Part shown: positions 38,984-52,660 of the stretch, piece by piece
How positions within the stretch are numbered: the stretch's first letter is position 1
Layout of the letters: every line of letters starts with the position of its first letter
Source: Psilocybe azurescens
Taxonomy: Eukaryota > Basidiomycota > Agaricomycetes > Agaricales > Agrocybaceae
Reading direction: 5' to 3'
Length of the DNA stretch: 64,000 nt
Assembly: GCA_023853785.1 (NCBI GenBank)
Contig: JAJIRX010000570.1
Location: forward strand, 372,001 to 436,000
Translations under genes and position numbers: made by a program
The notes under the pieces: generated by a model
What the model saw: the letters and a program-made list of their open reading frames with translations, nothing else
Told to the model about the DNA's origin: nothing
The model's database searches: none

Positions 38984-41900
38984 CAGTCATGAGGTTGACG
39001 GGATGACGTCGCTTTTCCTCCTTCAGCCATAGCGTAGAGGGACATTTTGTCCCCACTTTCGTCAACTAATGCTTTGAACATGCTGCCATCTTTGTGAAGG
39101 AGAGCTTTGGGAGAATCAAATTCAGCCTATAGTCATTGTTTGATCAGAATGGATTAGCATAGTAATTAGTCGCAAAAAGTGTCTCCAGAAGAGCTTACCA
39201 CGCGACCCTCGTCAAGGACCATCTAATTATTATTGAGCAAGAACGATATTGGAAGGTTGACGTGAACGTACAATCATATCTGCATCCATAATCGTCTGCA
39301 ATCGATGCGCCACGGTAATTACGGTCACGCCAGGATCCAACTTACGCCTAAGTGTGGTCTGTATGACGGCATCAGTTTTGTAGTCTGGCAATTAAGGACT
39401 TGGTCAAGAATTGAAGAGTCATCTTAATATAAATGTACCTATGGCGGAAGTGGCTAGGGATAGGAGAACGTTAGTAGTCTAGGTTCAGCATTGCATAACT
39501 TATAAGTAAGCTCCCGCTCACCTTCATCGAGAATGAGAAGTTTGCTACCACGAATCATGGCACGAGCAAGTGCAATAATTTGTTTCTCTCCCACCGAAAG
39601 ATTACCTCCACCTGCCGAGATATTACTGTCGAGGGTGATGCGACCTTCTTTTCCCTCATCATGGACAGAAAATAGCCCGGCCGATCGAAGCGCGTCGTTC
39701 AATATTGCATCATCATACAGCTCAAAAGGGTCCAAATTCCTTCGAAGAGTACCTAAACTCGAATCAGTACCAGACAGGTTTTCATACAATCATTAAATTT
39801 ACCACTAATAAGCTCAGGCTAATGGGAAGTTGTGTCAGAAATCAAATTGTAACGCTTAATTTCCAACGTACCGTTTGGGGTATAATAGTTATATTCGATC
39901 TCAGCGCATCCAGGTTAATCTTTTTCGTAGCAATTCCATCGTAATAGACTGTCCCCTCAGTCACAATGCAGCGAAGCAGAGCAAGAGTAAGCGAGCTCTG
40001 TTTAAAATATATAGTTCGATCCAAACAACCCATTTCGAAAAGAAAATTACTTACTTTTCCGCTTCCCGTCCTGCCGACTTCAGTTACAAAGATATTAATT
40101 AGTTATGAGGTTTCTAGAGTGGTGACTCATAACTTACCGACACCAACGCGCTGTCCAGACTCAATACGAAAAGATAAGTCATGTAAAACAGTTGGTCCAG
40201 TCTAAATAGAGCATTAGACAACATTCCCGGTGTCTATAATCACCGCCTCAACTCCATACCTGCGAATAACGTGCGGAGAGATTCTCGACCACAATTTCTC
40301 CACTTGTAGGCCAAGCCGCTGGTGGCTTGCCTTCTTCACTTGGCAGAGGTTCGTGATCAATATCGATGTAGTCTTGTATGCGTTCGAGACTGCGACCAAT
40401 ATATATCAATACAAATTTTAAACATGAAGTGGAAGCCGAGATCACCTATTAGACTGAACCTCAAGTTCGTTAAATACTCTCACCCAATACAGAATCGATG
40501 AGCAAAACTCCGCAGCCATGCTCAAGGTAAATCCGGTGTTGGATGAACCAAGAAAAGTCCCGTAGACGAGGTATGATGCTACGGCTACAGTGAACAGGCT
40601 CCCAAGGAAGTTGATCCGTACGCCAATCCATCTGTTTAGATTATAGGATATTCTCGATATTCGTATATAATGGTCAATGCGTTTCAAAGATTCGATTTTA
40701 AACGGATCCTGGACCCCATAAGCTCGAACAGATACTAGATGAGGTTAGATGCTGCGCCGAAGATTACATACATCTTGGCTCACCTATACCAGTAATTGCA
40801 GCACCGAAGTGAGCTAGCACGGGTGCCTGGGCATTACTAAAGTATCACAAATTTGAATGGAAGGAATAGATTTAGGAAATGTTGCTATTATGCACCTTTT
40901 TTCGCGTTTGACCGATAGCTGAGCCCTGAGATACATGTTTCCCAGATACAGGCCCAGTGCCGCAACGGCTATGCCAGGGGAGAGAAATATAGGAATAAAG
41001 ATAATGATGACCCCGACGTTAGTGACCATACTGATCACCACATTAACCATTTCAAGGAAACCCGAGGCTAAAGGCCCGTCTATCGCACGAATATCCCGAG
41101 TGCATCTGGCTATGATCCTGGAGGTCGGTGTCTCGTCCAACCAGCTACATTTCGAGGTCAGCCTCCATGCAAACCCATTGATTTAAGCGTACCGTAGTGT
41201 GCTCGACAACACTGAGTTGACGAGCAGTATATTGATGGTTCTTGATGCACGCATAGTACCAAATACATAAAATGCATATGCCACTAAGGAAAAGGCTGTT
41301 GAACCTAAGACAATGGCAGCGTAAAGAGAAAGATACCTGCAGGTGCGGACGCTTGAGTTACTCGAATAACATGACGAAGCATCCCGAAGACACTCACAAT
41401 GAGAGTTTTACTTCCTCTGGAGCGCGCTGCTCATATTGTGATCCCCAATACCCCAAGAACCATGTTTGAAAGGTCCTAGTCCAATTGGTAGCAATATACC
41501 CAGTAAATAATAGACAAAAGAAGACAAAAGGGTAATCGCCCCCTAAGGCAGAAAGAAATAGCTTGATCGATGTCCAGGTTATGTGGCCTTTAGCTACCTC
41601 TTCGGCTACGATAAGTTTGCCACTGGGTTCCTCTTTCTTGGCCATAGATGACACCTCTTTCATTGCCATTGCAATTTCTTCTTCATTTTCTTGCAGCTCT
41701 TCGGCAAGCAACTGATTGCTATCAAGAATGGTTTTAACACCAGTCCCTTGCGCTTTTACTGTCCCATTGTGGCCAAGAGACACAACAAAGCCCGCAATGG
41801 GAGCAACCATAGCAATATTATGAGTCTGCGTGAAGTGGTTAACTCATGAGGGATAGTACTTGAAAATGAAACCGACCACCAGTAAGATAGTCCTCCCTCT

Positions 41901-44900
41901 GACCAGGTCTCCGCGGAAGCACTTATTGACGATCCAAACAGATCTTTTTTATGTAGAGTAAGTATTAAACGATTGCAGCTCATATGTTCATCGACTCACG
42001 TGTGTACATCAAGCGCTGCAAGAACATCGTCCAACAGGATAATTTTCGCCTCTGAATATATCGCCCGAGCGAGGGTGATCCTTGCCTATGTTGCGTAAGA
42101 TCAGGTAGAAGGTAGTACAGGCCAAAAAGTGCACACCTTCTGTCCACCACTATGATGATCTGTCGTGTCAATTCTTTGAAAAGGAGGTGTATACGGTTTA
42201 AGCGTACCTGAGGGTAATTCCCTTTTCTCCAATTTCAGTAGCATCTCCCGCTTCAAAGAGCTCGATATCCCTTTCTAAAGCACACTGATAGATGACTATT
42301 ATATCACCTGGTCAGTACGGCTCACAACGTAGTTCTAGAAGCTTCACAAACCTTTACGATAGCGATCTTTGTCATAAGCAGACCCGAACAAGATATTTTC
42401 TCGAATAGTTTCATTCTGAACCCACGATTCCTGAGCTGCATAAGCAATTCCTTCTTTCCTAGGAAGATTAAACCAAGAATCTGTGTTAGATTGCATGAAA
42501 TGCATTTCCCCTGAAGTCGTCGAAATAAGTAATTAAAGATCCTAAAGTGGAAAGATTGAACACTCACCAAGCAATGCCATCAGTATTGAGGTCTTTCCGG
42601 AGCCTCTGAAAAGCGGTGAGTAAACAAGTAAGGGTTCAGAAACATCTATACGCACGTCGGACCAACAATAAGATTGATGCAGTTGGGCTTGAAAAAGAGT
42701 TCCCCGTCAATTCTCAGTCGATATGACCGACGTGACGGCGTTTCAGTGCCATTTTCCGCCTCCGCTTGCCAGGAAAAGACTGCATTTCTGAAACCAATCG
42801 TGTCGTCTTCCATACCCAGACCTCTGGAAGGGACTGGTTTCCCAGATGTTTTTTCATCAAACGAGTCCAAAAGCTCAGTATTCTGCAAGAATTCGGTCAC
42901 CCTATCCAATGACACCTTGCCTGCAGTCCAGCGTTGTTGAGTTAGCTTGGCGGGAGAGAATAATGTGACGATTACCTTGTATATTGTAGGCGACCTCCCA
43001 CTGTATTCGTTGTAGCTGCACTCTGAGCATAGAAAATACTGTCACGCTCGAGAAAATGATGGAAGCTAAGAATGAGAATAGAATAGGCTTCAGGGGTTAT
43101 TGCAAGGAATAAAAGATTCGAGACTTACGCGTCAGACTTCTCTTCATAATCGCAGTGTAGGTTGCATATGTGGCCACCATGGTTATGTTGGGGATTACGG
43201 TGCTAGAATAGAGCCATGAGTCCATATAGGCGTCCCCGGCGAGACATTAAAACTTACTTTGATAGTCCAGTGATTAATGAGAGGATCTAGATTCTTGTCA
43301 GCTGTGAAAGTATTGCACTCGGTCCTGCTGACCTTGTACTTCCAGATGGCAGATAACTCCTCGTTTCGTTTGTCTTCTATTCTCTTTGCCATGTTACCTT
43401 CCCATCCGAATAGCTTTACCATCCTTAGGACACTGACAACTGAAGTCTTGTTAGTACATTCCTATTTCATCTCCAATATAACCGACCTTCGGTCACATCT
43501 TGGACTCTGGCATCGGTCTAAACAAAGTGCTTCGTGAGGAGAGGCCATTAGTTGTGTAAATGGAATGGAATGGACACACCATCTTCATTCGGTGCTTTTG
43601 GACATTCTGCAAAAGCTTTGCCGCATAACCAGGAATAGGAAGGCAGACGATCATGACCGCAAGCCCAATAAATGCGCTTCATTCCGCTTGCGATTAGAAC
43701 CTGCACACTTCGAACAAATATTCCACACGAACCTCCATCCTAGCAACTTGTACAGAAAGAATATACAGGCAGAAATTTGAAGGGGTGCTGCCAATACTAG
43801 ACATATAATTGATCAGCGTACGTTAGCAGCATATCAACTTCGATATAGGACGAACCGACAAGGAGGAAATCTCGGGAATCTGTGATGTTCCCCAAATCCG
43901 TCGTCACTAAATTGTTGATTTTTCCAATGAGATTAGAATCTTTCTTGCTTAGGCTTTCTTTTTTTGGATTGCGGTTTAACCGAAGTTGGTGTTTGGGCTC
44001 CGGTATCTTTGGACTTGCCCTTAGGCACCGTCGAAGTCAAAGTCGACATAGATTTCGCGTCTGCGGGTGATTTGGATCCGTCATTTACCGTACTAGACAC
44101 GCTGGCAGAAACATTGGCAGAGCTTCCTGCAACAGACGCTGTGTCTGGGGTTCCAGCACCACTAGGGCTATTATGTCCTTGGCTTGCATTGGCATCGTCG
44201 TTTGTCTCGGCAACCAATCGAATCCGTAGACTATGCTCAAAGACCAATTGAGTGATCAAAGCCTCCGCGTGTGCGAGTGCCGTGGTGGCCATGAATATGT
44301 ACCACTGGAAGAGAAGAGAATTGAAACTCGGGCCAATGAAAAGGCACAAGATCCAAAACCAGGGACGTATGACTGCCCCCTCCCTCCTGTTTCAATATAA
44401 CTGCATTTCGCGAATTCAGTATAGTGATTGAAAGGAGTTTGTATACTAATAGGTGACTCACGTCAAAATTCTATTGATACCAATGGGAGATAAAAATCCG
44501 AGAATGACTTGTCCGATAATGCAGAATGCCATTACTGTATACTCTTTGCCTATATAATATATTCTCTCAGAAATGAAAAGGGATTGTGACGATTCTACGC
44601 ACTAAAGACTCTCACGAGGCCGAAGAAAAGGTGCCTTTTCTTGGCTCCTCTGTAAATATCCAGATGCTGTTTTTATCGTCATTTATGCTGGGGATACAAC
44701 TAAGCAAAGACATCAACACTCACCGGAAAGGCACGTTCTACAAGGTTCTTCGAGCGATCAGTGTCTGAGAGTTCAGGCAGCTGCTCGGCCTTCATGTGTT
44801 CGACTTTATAGCCTAGAAAAATAACAGGGTCCAGGTAAAAGAAGAATATGAGCGAGAATATAGAGCATGTCTGCTCATCATTCGGGACTGGCATAGGATT

Positions 44901-45771
44901 CTTCACAGGGATGAGTATTCACGAGCGAGGATGATAGAAGATGCAGATACCTTTGGATCTACTGGTATATAACGGCGTGGTACAAATAAGGGCACCACCC
45001 ACGATGTGAATGCTAAAACTGCCATTTTGAACCACAGCAGGTCGTCCTGAGCGTCTTTTGGTGACTCCGTAAACGTTGCCAAAGGCCAGATGTCCCGATA
45101 CAGATACACCGCGGACGCACTCAGTAATAAGATGATGTTGTAGCGTGTAGCGAATGTCGTCCACTTGCTGACAAGCATCGATACGAGGGCCAATATAAAC
45201 GTGTAAAGCTGCAGGTATTCAGCATATTCCCACTAAAAAGTTGTCAATGAATTGACCAACATATGTCAGAGTCATGAACGCTTCAGGGCATTTCGAGAAT
45301 AGGCCAGTCAAGTCCGACTTGGCATCGTGTTTGTGAATACTTGGACACCCAAACAACGTCTTCATCGAAAGTGAGAGGAGAATAAAGCACCCAACCAATC
45401 GCGCCGCTGCATAGGCGAATATCACTAACCCGTTCGTTTCTTTGCTCTGACGAAACAGATAATAGATTGTGGCAGGATGTGCTGTAACATCGGATGATGA
45501 AGCTCGACCAATTTGTACTTCCGAGTTATGGCCTCGAACGATTTTTTTCCAGAGGCAAGTCGTATGTTTGACCAGTAAATGTATCACTTGGACACATATA
45601 AATAAGATGGCGAGAGAAAAAGGGATAGCAAAGGAGTCGTTTATAGTTCTAGATAACCGGTGAGATTGAAAATAACACTCAGAGGCAGACCACCAACAAA
45701 TTATCCCGTCTCGTACGCGTAATGTGCGCGTCTTTCATTAAAATTTGAGCACCCCAGCTAGGATAGCCCAT
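38984..45771 (-). CDS. ABCC-type full ABC transporter 3
   Basis: Third ABCC/MRP-like exporter, opposite in strand to the other two and closest in sequence to transporter 1 (shared SALSMKT-like N-terminus, [20 protein letters not shown]). Exon 1 begins at the ATG 45771-45769 (MGYPSWGAQILMKDAH) and splices to TINDSFAIPFSLAILFICVQ. NBD1 has VGPTGSGKTS, its signature on a 13-nt exon (42149-42137) and IILLDDVLAALD; NBD2 has [26 protein letters not shown] and [14 protein letters not shown]. All key nucleotide-binding residues are present, so this copy is the most likely to work. The stop TGA is at 38986-38984. Frame slips: the C-run 44376-44380 (one base short) and the T-run 43959-43965 (one base long). 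The phase of the intron near 43855 is also off by one. Acidic linkers rich in Glu/Lys lie between TMD1 halves. Confidence 0.86.
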
Positions 45772-46680
45772 AACTCGGTATTTTGTTGCGTCCAGTAGAG
45801 CAGTTTCTGTTGAATGTGCAGTCAACGAAGTGGGCGAAGCCAGCGAAAGGGATATGGGAGGTGATCAATGGCTTATATACATGTGTTGACATATATCGGA
45901 GAAGATAACCGGGACCATGTGCTTAGTGCTCCCTCTATGTTGGTTGAAGGAACAAGCTCTCACGGTTGTATGATTCTGGATGGGCAGGAAAGCACGGCGT
46001 GTACAAAATCGTTCCTTTCGTAACATCCTGACTTCCGGCGATGGACACAACGGTTTCTGGTTCGAAAGATAAGAAAGACCAGTCTGCAGCCTGTTGGTAC
46101 TTCTAGGCATACTGCAAGCATATATATGCTGATACGAAATACGCAGGTGCTTACCTTCCTTCAATTGATCACTTTCCCAGACATCTACATACCACCTCCT
46201 TCTGGTCTCCTTCTGACTTAAAAAATACCTGACGTTGCGTCCACGTTGGCGATAGCACGGTATAAGCGCCTGCAGCTGCTATTTGCTCGGAGAAATGCGA
46301 AGTAGATTTAATCAGGCTTTGAGGATGTGAGCGAAACGCGATGGTTCGCCGGGCAATTCGTGACTGCATCTCCGACATCTTTAAACAATAGCGAGGCACG
46401 TGATAATAATACTCTTACGCGTATAGCCCCTATCGCTACAGTCTGTTTGATTCTGACTTGAGCGATCTTCCACTGAAATAAAGGAGAACAGCGCAAAAGG
46501 GGACCTTAAATTTGATTGTATCATTACGAAGACTTTAGTGCTTGTAAAATCGTGAATATCATATAAGCAAATATTGTACTCGACAACTCTCCTTCTGACT
46601 TACAACCTGGTATATTCAGAAATGCCATAGATCGTCCCAGCCCAAACCGCTCTTACAAAATACGTCCCACATCATGTCAC
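45772..46680. other. Promoter region of ABC transporter 3 and 3' flank of the CoA ligase
   Basis: About 0.9 kb between two minus-strand genes. It must hold the promoter of ABC transporter 3 and the terminator-side flank of the CoA-ligase gene is at its right end. No further gene recognised. Confidence 0.5.
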
Positions 46681-49281
46681 CTACAGCTTAGCCTTGACAC
46701 TCTTCCCCTTTCCTCTCCCCTTCTTAACCTGCGCCTCATACCGATCCTGCAACACCCTCCTCAGCGTCTTCCCAGTCGGCGACTTCGGGATCTCATCCAC
46801 AATCTCTATCCCGCCCCTGAGCCACTTGTATTTGCTCAGGTTCTCTTTATGCCAACGCTGGAGCTCGGCAATGACCTTGTCATCGCTCCAACCGCTGGAA
46901 GGGTCTTTCGCAAGCGGAGAGAGAACGATCCATGCACGGGGGACCTTCTCGTCTGATGTTCGCCCGCCGCTTACGCCCGCTACGGTTGCATCTGTTATGA
47001 GATGCGAAGGGTGTGAGAGAAGGCAGTCTTCGATCTCGACCGGGGAGACCTGTGCGCCTGACACTTTGAGCGTGTCCTAGAATTAAAGTATAAACGAATC
47101 AGCACACATTCGTCCTTCATTACACAAAAACAGAAAAATGAAAAACAAGATATCGAAGACCCTCACCTTCGCACGATCCGCAAACCAGAAATTACCATTC
47201 TCATCCACTCTAAACCGATCGCCCGTCTTCAGCCACCCACCAATGAACGTCTCGCGGTTCGCCTTCGGGTTGTTCCAGTACCCTATCGCAACGTTAGGCG
47301 AGCGGAGCCACAGATCGCCTGGCTCGTTCACAGCGCAATCCGCTTCTGTCATCGTCGTAGGATCGGAGGGCGGTACCGCGTCTTCTGTTTTAAGCAAGCG
47401 CGCTTCCATACCGGGAAGGAGGACCCCGGTGCACCCCGGGATGCGCTTGAGCTTGCCGCCCAGCATGCCACTATATGGCTGCACAATAGCTGCTATCGTC
47501 TTTGAAAGATTGGATAAGGAATATCAACAGTCGTCGGGATATACAGAGAACGAAAAACACGTACAGCTTCAGACATGCCATACCCTTCCATGACATTCAA
47601 ATCCGTGCGAGCGAGCTTTGCCAACTTCGCGCCAAGTTCCGGTGGAAGGTACGCAGCACCGCTGTTCATGGAGGCTACGCTTCTGAAATCCACTTTCTCG
47701 ATCCCGGGGTGATTCGCAAGTTGGTGCACGACGGAGGGGATGAGTGGAAGCGAGGACACTTTGTATCTGAAATAAAGACATCGTGGTACGCGTAAGTACT
47801 GGTCCGTTGAAAAGAAATCGAGACAAGGAGGGGGATATGCGCAGGGAGGAAGTGAATTACCTTGGAATAGCATCTAGCGCGACGTTGATATTCCACTTGG
47901 GTAGAATAACCAGTGTACTTGGGATGAGACACGCGCGGAAACAGTACGTGTGCAGCCCATATGTATGATGCAATGGCAAAAATGCGAGTGTAACAGGTAT
48001 GCCTTCTGGGTTTTGCGGTGTAGGAGGCTATGGAACGAACATAAGCAAATCAATACCGAAGCAGAAAGACAGAATGGATGAAAACTGCGCACAGTATACA
48101 CTTCCGCCACGGCCTGTCCAATGGCGATAGCCTGCCCCAAGGAATATATAAGGTTTCCATGCGAGATCATCACGGCTACGATCACCAGTATTGTTAGCAT
48201 CTTTACTTTGGGGGCTCGTCGGTTAAAAATAGCAAATACCTTTAGGCAGCCCGCTCGTCCCACTCGAAAACACCAGATACGCGAGTGTGTTCTTCCCGGC
48301 CGTACGCACATCGATCGTCTTCGTGCCTCGTCTTCTCACATCCTCGATAATACTTCTAAAGGTCTTCCTTTCCTTACCTCCCGCTCTCTTCCCTTTGACA
48401 GCTTTCGTGTCTTTACCTCCCCCTCCTTCAACAAGTAGATCCTATCTCCACTCAACCCGACGTCCTTCGCGACAGGTAAAACCGTATGTAAGAACTTCTC
48501 ATCCACGAAGAGGCGCGTCACTTTGGCCAGTTTCAGGGCGTGCTTCAGCTCGAATGGCGTGCTGTAGGACGAGATAAGCGCAAATGGGACTGCGATACGG
48601 ATGCAGGCGTGGATGAGCGTGATGTAGTCCTAAAAACATCAGAACAAAAAACTCAATATGGAATGTACTTGATTTCTTTGAAACTCTTTGACAAGGAAGG
48701 AGCGTATGCCAATCGGGGTTGTAGAGAGAAAAGGCGATCAAACTCAACACCCATTGAAACCACATTTCGCGGCTGAGTGTGAGTGGGAATCCCAACGGCA
48801 GCCGCATATTATCCATTCGAAGTGCGCAAGACGCGAAGATGAAGGCAAAAAACACTCACCGACGAATTCTCGCTGATAATTCCAACGATCTCTTTTCCTG
48901 CCTTCACACTTATACTGTCGGCTCTGTCGCTCTCCTTCCAGCCTTGCAGTCCCAAGCCGCCTTCCGACTCGCTCACACCCAGTCCTGTACTCAGATCATC
49001 AATGTTGCGAAGGTAGTCATGATACATCAACCGCCCGGTGGGGTTAACCGCAGAAGCTAACGAAATGTTACAGTCATGAGGTCAGGAAGGAAAGGAGAAG
49101 GGAGAAAGGCAATAAAAACCATACCCCCAGTAGACACCTCTGCAGCAGCTAGAGAAGCTACGGGATCGATGTGGATGGTATAGTTTGGCCATTCTGCTTG
49201 GTCGGGCCTCTTGAAGAACATATAGTGGGCATTCACGGCCGGCAGTTGTGGTGGGTCGGGGTATGGGGATTTGATATACAT
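46681..49281 (-). CDS. 4-coumarate-CoA-ligase-like AMP-binding enzyme with PTS1
   Basis: Member of the adenylate-forming ANL superfamily: it activates a carboxylic acid with ATP and joins it to coenzyme A. Exons read, in order, MYIKSPYPDPPQLPAVNAHY; GIISENSS; DYITLIHACIRIAVPFALIS; the phosphate-binding loop YLVFSSGTSGLPKAVMISHG; AFLPLHHTYGLHTYCFRACL; YKVSSLPLIPSVVHQLANHP; GYGMSEA; LWLRSPNVAIGYWNNPKANR with GWLKTGD; and the C-terminal DEIPKSPTGKTLRRVLQDRY with the catalytic Lys. It ends VKAKL; AKL is a peroxisomal targeting signal type 1, so the enzyme probably acts in peroxisomes on a fatty or aromatic acid. The exact substrate cannot be read from sequence. One base is missing near 48365, a two-T run. 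The intron near 48615-48855 is unusually long for this window. Start is the first ATG of exon 1. Confidence 0.85.
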
Positions 49282-51771
49282 CGGATCCTGGTCTTGAACG
49301 TCGTTGAACTCGAGTGTGAGATGTTCGTTAAACGATGGCGATGTGTGGGTATACTCGAGAGGCGAGGACTAGAAGAAAACGGGGAGGATCGGATGAATGA
49401 TTGGAGGTAGGATATGCAGGAAAACGAAGGGCAGAAAGTGACCCCGCCGGATGGCAATGAAGTTGCAGATATACCCACCAGTCCAAGGGAGAAGAACGTT
49501 TAGGAATAAAGACCACGAACGGCCAAGGATAAAGAGGAGGGATAGGAAACTGGGGAAAGCACAGAAAAGAAAGGGGGTGTATGTATTATATATACCCTAG
49601 ACACGCAGCTGGGTGGCCGTTAACCGTAAGCCAGTGTAGGAAAGGTGAAGGCCGGCATGGATGATGATGATATTTTCTCAGTCTCTACTTCTTCACAGTG
49701 GGTCCTGAGCAATTCCAATCCCAATTATCCGGCTTCGGTCACTACTTTTCCGAATCGATCTAGGATGCCAAGATCAGGTGATGGATGTAGCCTATTGCAC
49801 CCGAAGATCGCTGGCCGCAAATAGCGACGCCCTTGAACTTGCCTATCATCGTCAGTGGCTTCAAGGAGGACTCGGCGCTCGCGCAAGCTGTAGCGGACTC
49901 ATTGGGTTTCTCTTCTATGACGCACCTCAACCGCATGTAAAAGTGACTCTAGCTTGCAAGTCATACATAGCAGCCATAACCTGTTTCATTAAAAGCCAGC
50001 GTACAAATCTTCCATGCTTATGCCGTTTTGGTATCTCCAAGGAAGTCCATTGATCCTCCTGAGCTCCGCCGCTGCACGCAGAGTCTAGTCTAGCAATATG
50101 TGCTACCAACCGAACGGTGATCACGATCGTGATCAACTGGGGACAAGGAACCGCTATTTCCTGCCAACATTCCCAGTCGCGGACGCCTTGATGCCCTACG
50201 GCCCCCGCACTCTGATAGACTATAATTTACATTGATCCCTCTGATCCCCCACAACACCTGGCCTCCGCATTTCATCCATTTTTGAAATTGGACTACCCTG
50301 ACTGCCCGATCTGAAGGCTGGCATGACCTGAAAGTACAAGTAAGTATGTACGTGCAGGTATGTACCTGGCTATATTTATCCTGGGCGCCCCCTATGATGG
50401 TTGAGACGTTGACCGGCCGGTGCACACTACTTCGGAATCATGGCCGTTCATTTCTCGTATACTTTTACTTAGAACACATTGGCTACTGCGGCTGTTCATC
50501 AAGGGAGATCAAGCCTCCAACATTCCGTCTTCGATACACACGCTTCATGACCCACACGCACAATAGCTGCCAGGTCGCGCGCGGGGCCGCAATGAATACC
50601 AGAGCCGGCAAGGACCTCACCTGACAAGCTCAACCCCAAAACATCATGCTGCATAACCATATGCGGACAATATGGAGACCGACAGACAGGAAAGGCGTCT
50701 TGTAAAGCCTTATACTCGCTCTTAAAGGCGTACCCGGTGAGCGGGAAATATCATATGTAAACTAACACTCACTGTGCCTGTGGGGTCACCAGTTGAGCAG
50801 CTATCAATTCTTTGAACGTATCTGACTTGCCAGCTTGACACATTGAAATTTAGCTTCGGATACTACGAATTGAAATAATTGAAGGCCAATGCGTTTTTAA
50901 GACGGGTCACGTCATCGACCGCGGTCTGGCGGCGGCCTTAGTATGCGCAATAAAAGTGCGTTTTATACATTTCATCGCAGATGCACTGCAGATTAGTTAA
51001 ATTACTGACATAACTTTACCAACATTCCGTAAGATCGGTCTCATTCGTCTATCAGCTTCAACAGTATACGCGCAGCGGAAAACTTACAAGGGACGTATGA
51101 ACATCCGGGACCGCCAAAAATAATAACTATATCAATTGTATCAAACATGAAGATGATGGGGCTGTAGTGGCAGATATCGACCTCTGGGACGGTGCATAGT
51201 GCTCTGTACCTCATGTGCCAATATTCTTCGAAACCGGCATTCAGAAATTGGACCAGTGCAGTATAGAGTAACAACTACTACCCTGCGTACCCACAGAATC
51301 ATATAAGTGCGTAAAAGGTCATGTATTCCAACTCTCATGTCTCTTTAGTGCACAGGATGTGCCCCGTCTTCATTAATAAGTGTACCGCACTGCATACTCT
51401 GATTAGATGTCATGGACATCATCCTCGAGCCCTGTAGTCTCGTCTCCCAACTCTCCTGCTTCAGTTTCAGACTGCGAAGGTCCACCGTCCGGTGTCGAGC
51501 CATGGCCATCTCCAACTTCCGTAGAATCTGCCGGACTTTCACTGTTTTCCCATCCACCATCTGTTGAATTTTTAGCAGGATCACTATCTTTCCCTGAATC
51601 CTCGCCCTCTGTTTTATTGGAAGGTAAACTATTCTTTGCATGTGTATGATATCAAATGCATGTATCAATCCAAACACCGGCCATCATTGCACGTCGTTTT
51701 ATTTCATCTACAAAATCGACGCCGCCTTGCTCCTGTTGCTTGTAACGGGATCATCTTGCCTTCGAACGAAG
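49282..51771. other. Intergenic; possible acidic C-terminal exon at 51402-51640
   Basis: Mostly without recognisable genes. On the minus strand 51640-51402 one frame reads an acidic, Ser/Glu/Asp/Gly-rich peptide (begins LPSNKTEGEDSGKDSD, ends GLEDDVHDI-stop). It has the look of a disordered protein tail and might be the last exon of the F-box gene just upstream, but I could not find a convincing splice link. The rest, 49282-51340, looks non-coding. Confidence 0.35.
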
Positions 51772-52440
51772 TCACCGCAAGGAGCAATGCGTTTTGGGGT
51801 TCATGAGATCCTGGATGATGTAAACTGAATAGTTGGAAAGATGGGTAATATTATTCCAAGCCACGAGCTTTGCTTCGAGAAGTTTGGGAATAGTATGCCT
51901 GGCAAATATCGAGAGGCGTGTTAACTTTGGTGATTCCAGCAGCGCCAAAAATAGTTCGGGACCCACAGAATCATTCATGAGACGATAGAACCCTCAACTG
52001 CACGACTTTGAAGAGGGTCTTCTCTGATAGTATCCTTTCACAAGCCCCCAGAGCTGTTCGAGTAAGAAACCGAAATCGACAACGCCAGAACTTCGGGGAA
52101 ACCATTCCTCGAAACAGTGATATTGAAAGAACACGATAACTGGGGGATTACGGCCCACATGCACCCTCTGTTCGAAATAAAATGCGGATCTGGGCCCATA
52201 GTCGAGGAGAGGCAAATGTCGTCGATCTCCAGGTGCTACAGACTCGAGTGAGAAACATAGGACATTCTGATACGCCCACGGTCGGATTGCGCAGTGCACG
52301 AAGATTGTATAAAGGATGTCGGGCGGAACACGACGGACTGTGGCTGACAAGATGCAACTGTGACCATTGATAACTTGCCATGGCTCTGAAAGTAGCAACT
52401 TGACTTCGAAATGTTCCTCGTGAGATCGCAAAAGTGACGC
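51772..52440 (-). pseudogene. F-box protein remnant, frames scattered
   Basis: Pieces of a basidiomycete F-box protein lie in different frames: EVKLLLSEPWQ; an F-box start VPPDILYTIFVHC; then MFLTRVCSTWRSTTFASPRL followed by WAQIRILF; and a leucine-rich remnant LVAWNNITHLSNYSVYIIQD. The same order is found at 60.1-61.4 kb. At least two frame changes and no clean start suggest a broken gene, though part may be sequence error. It is divergent from the SAM carrier, whose start is about 220 bp away. Confidence 0.6.
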
Positions 52441-52660
52441 GACATGTCAGGCAGCGTCGATCTTATCTATTCCAAAAATCTCAAGTGAGATAAGATACGT
52501 TATACTCACAATTTGGATTTTGTATGACGGACGTCTGGTTTAGAAGTCGTGTGAATATTCCATTGGGGTTTCGGAGTTTCTTGAGGTTCCTGTGCACCTC
52601 GGTCTCCTTTGATTCGTAGTGCGTGCTTATTGTCCTCTTCTGAGGATCCTGAAGCCCATA

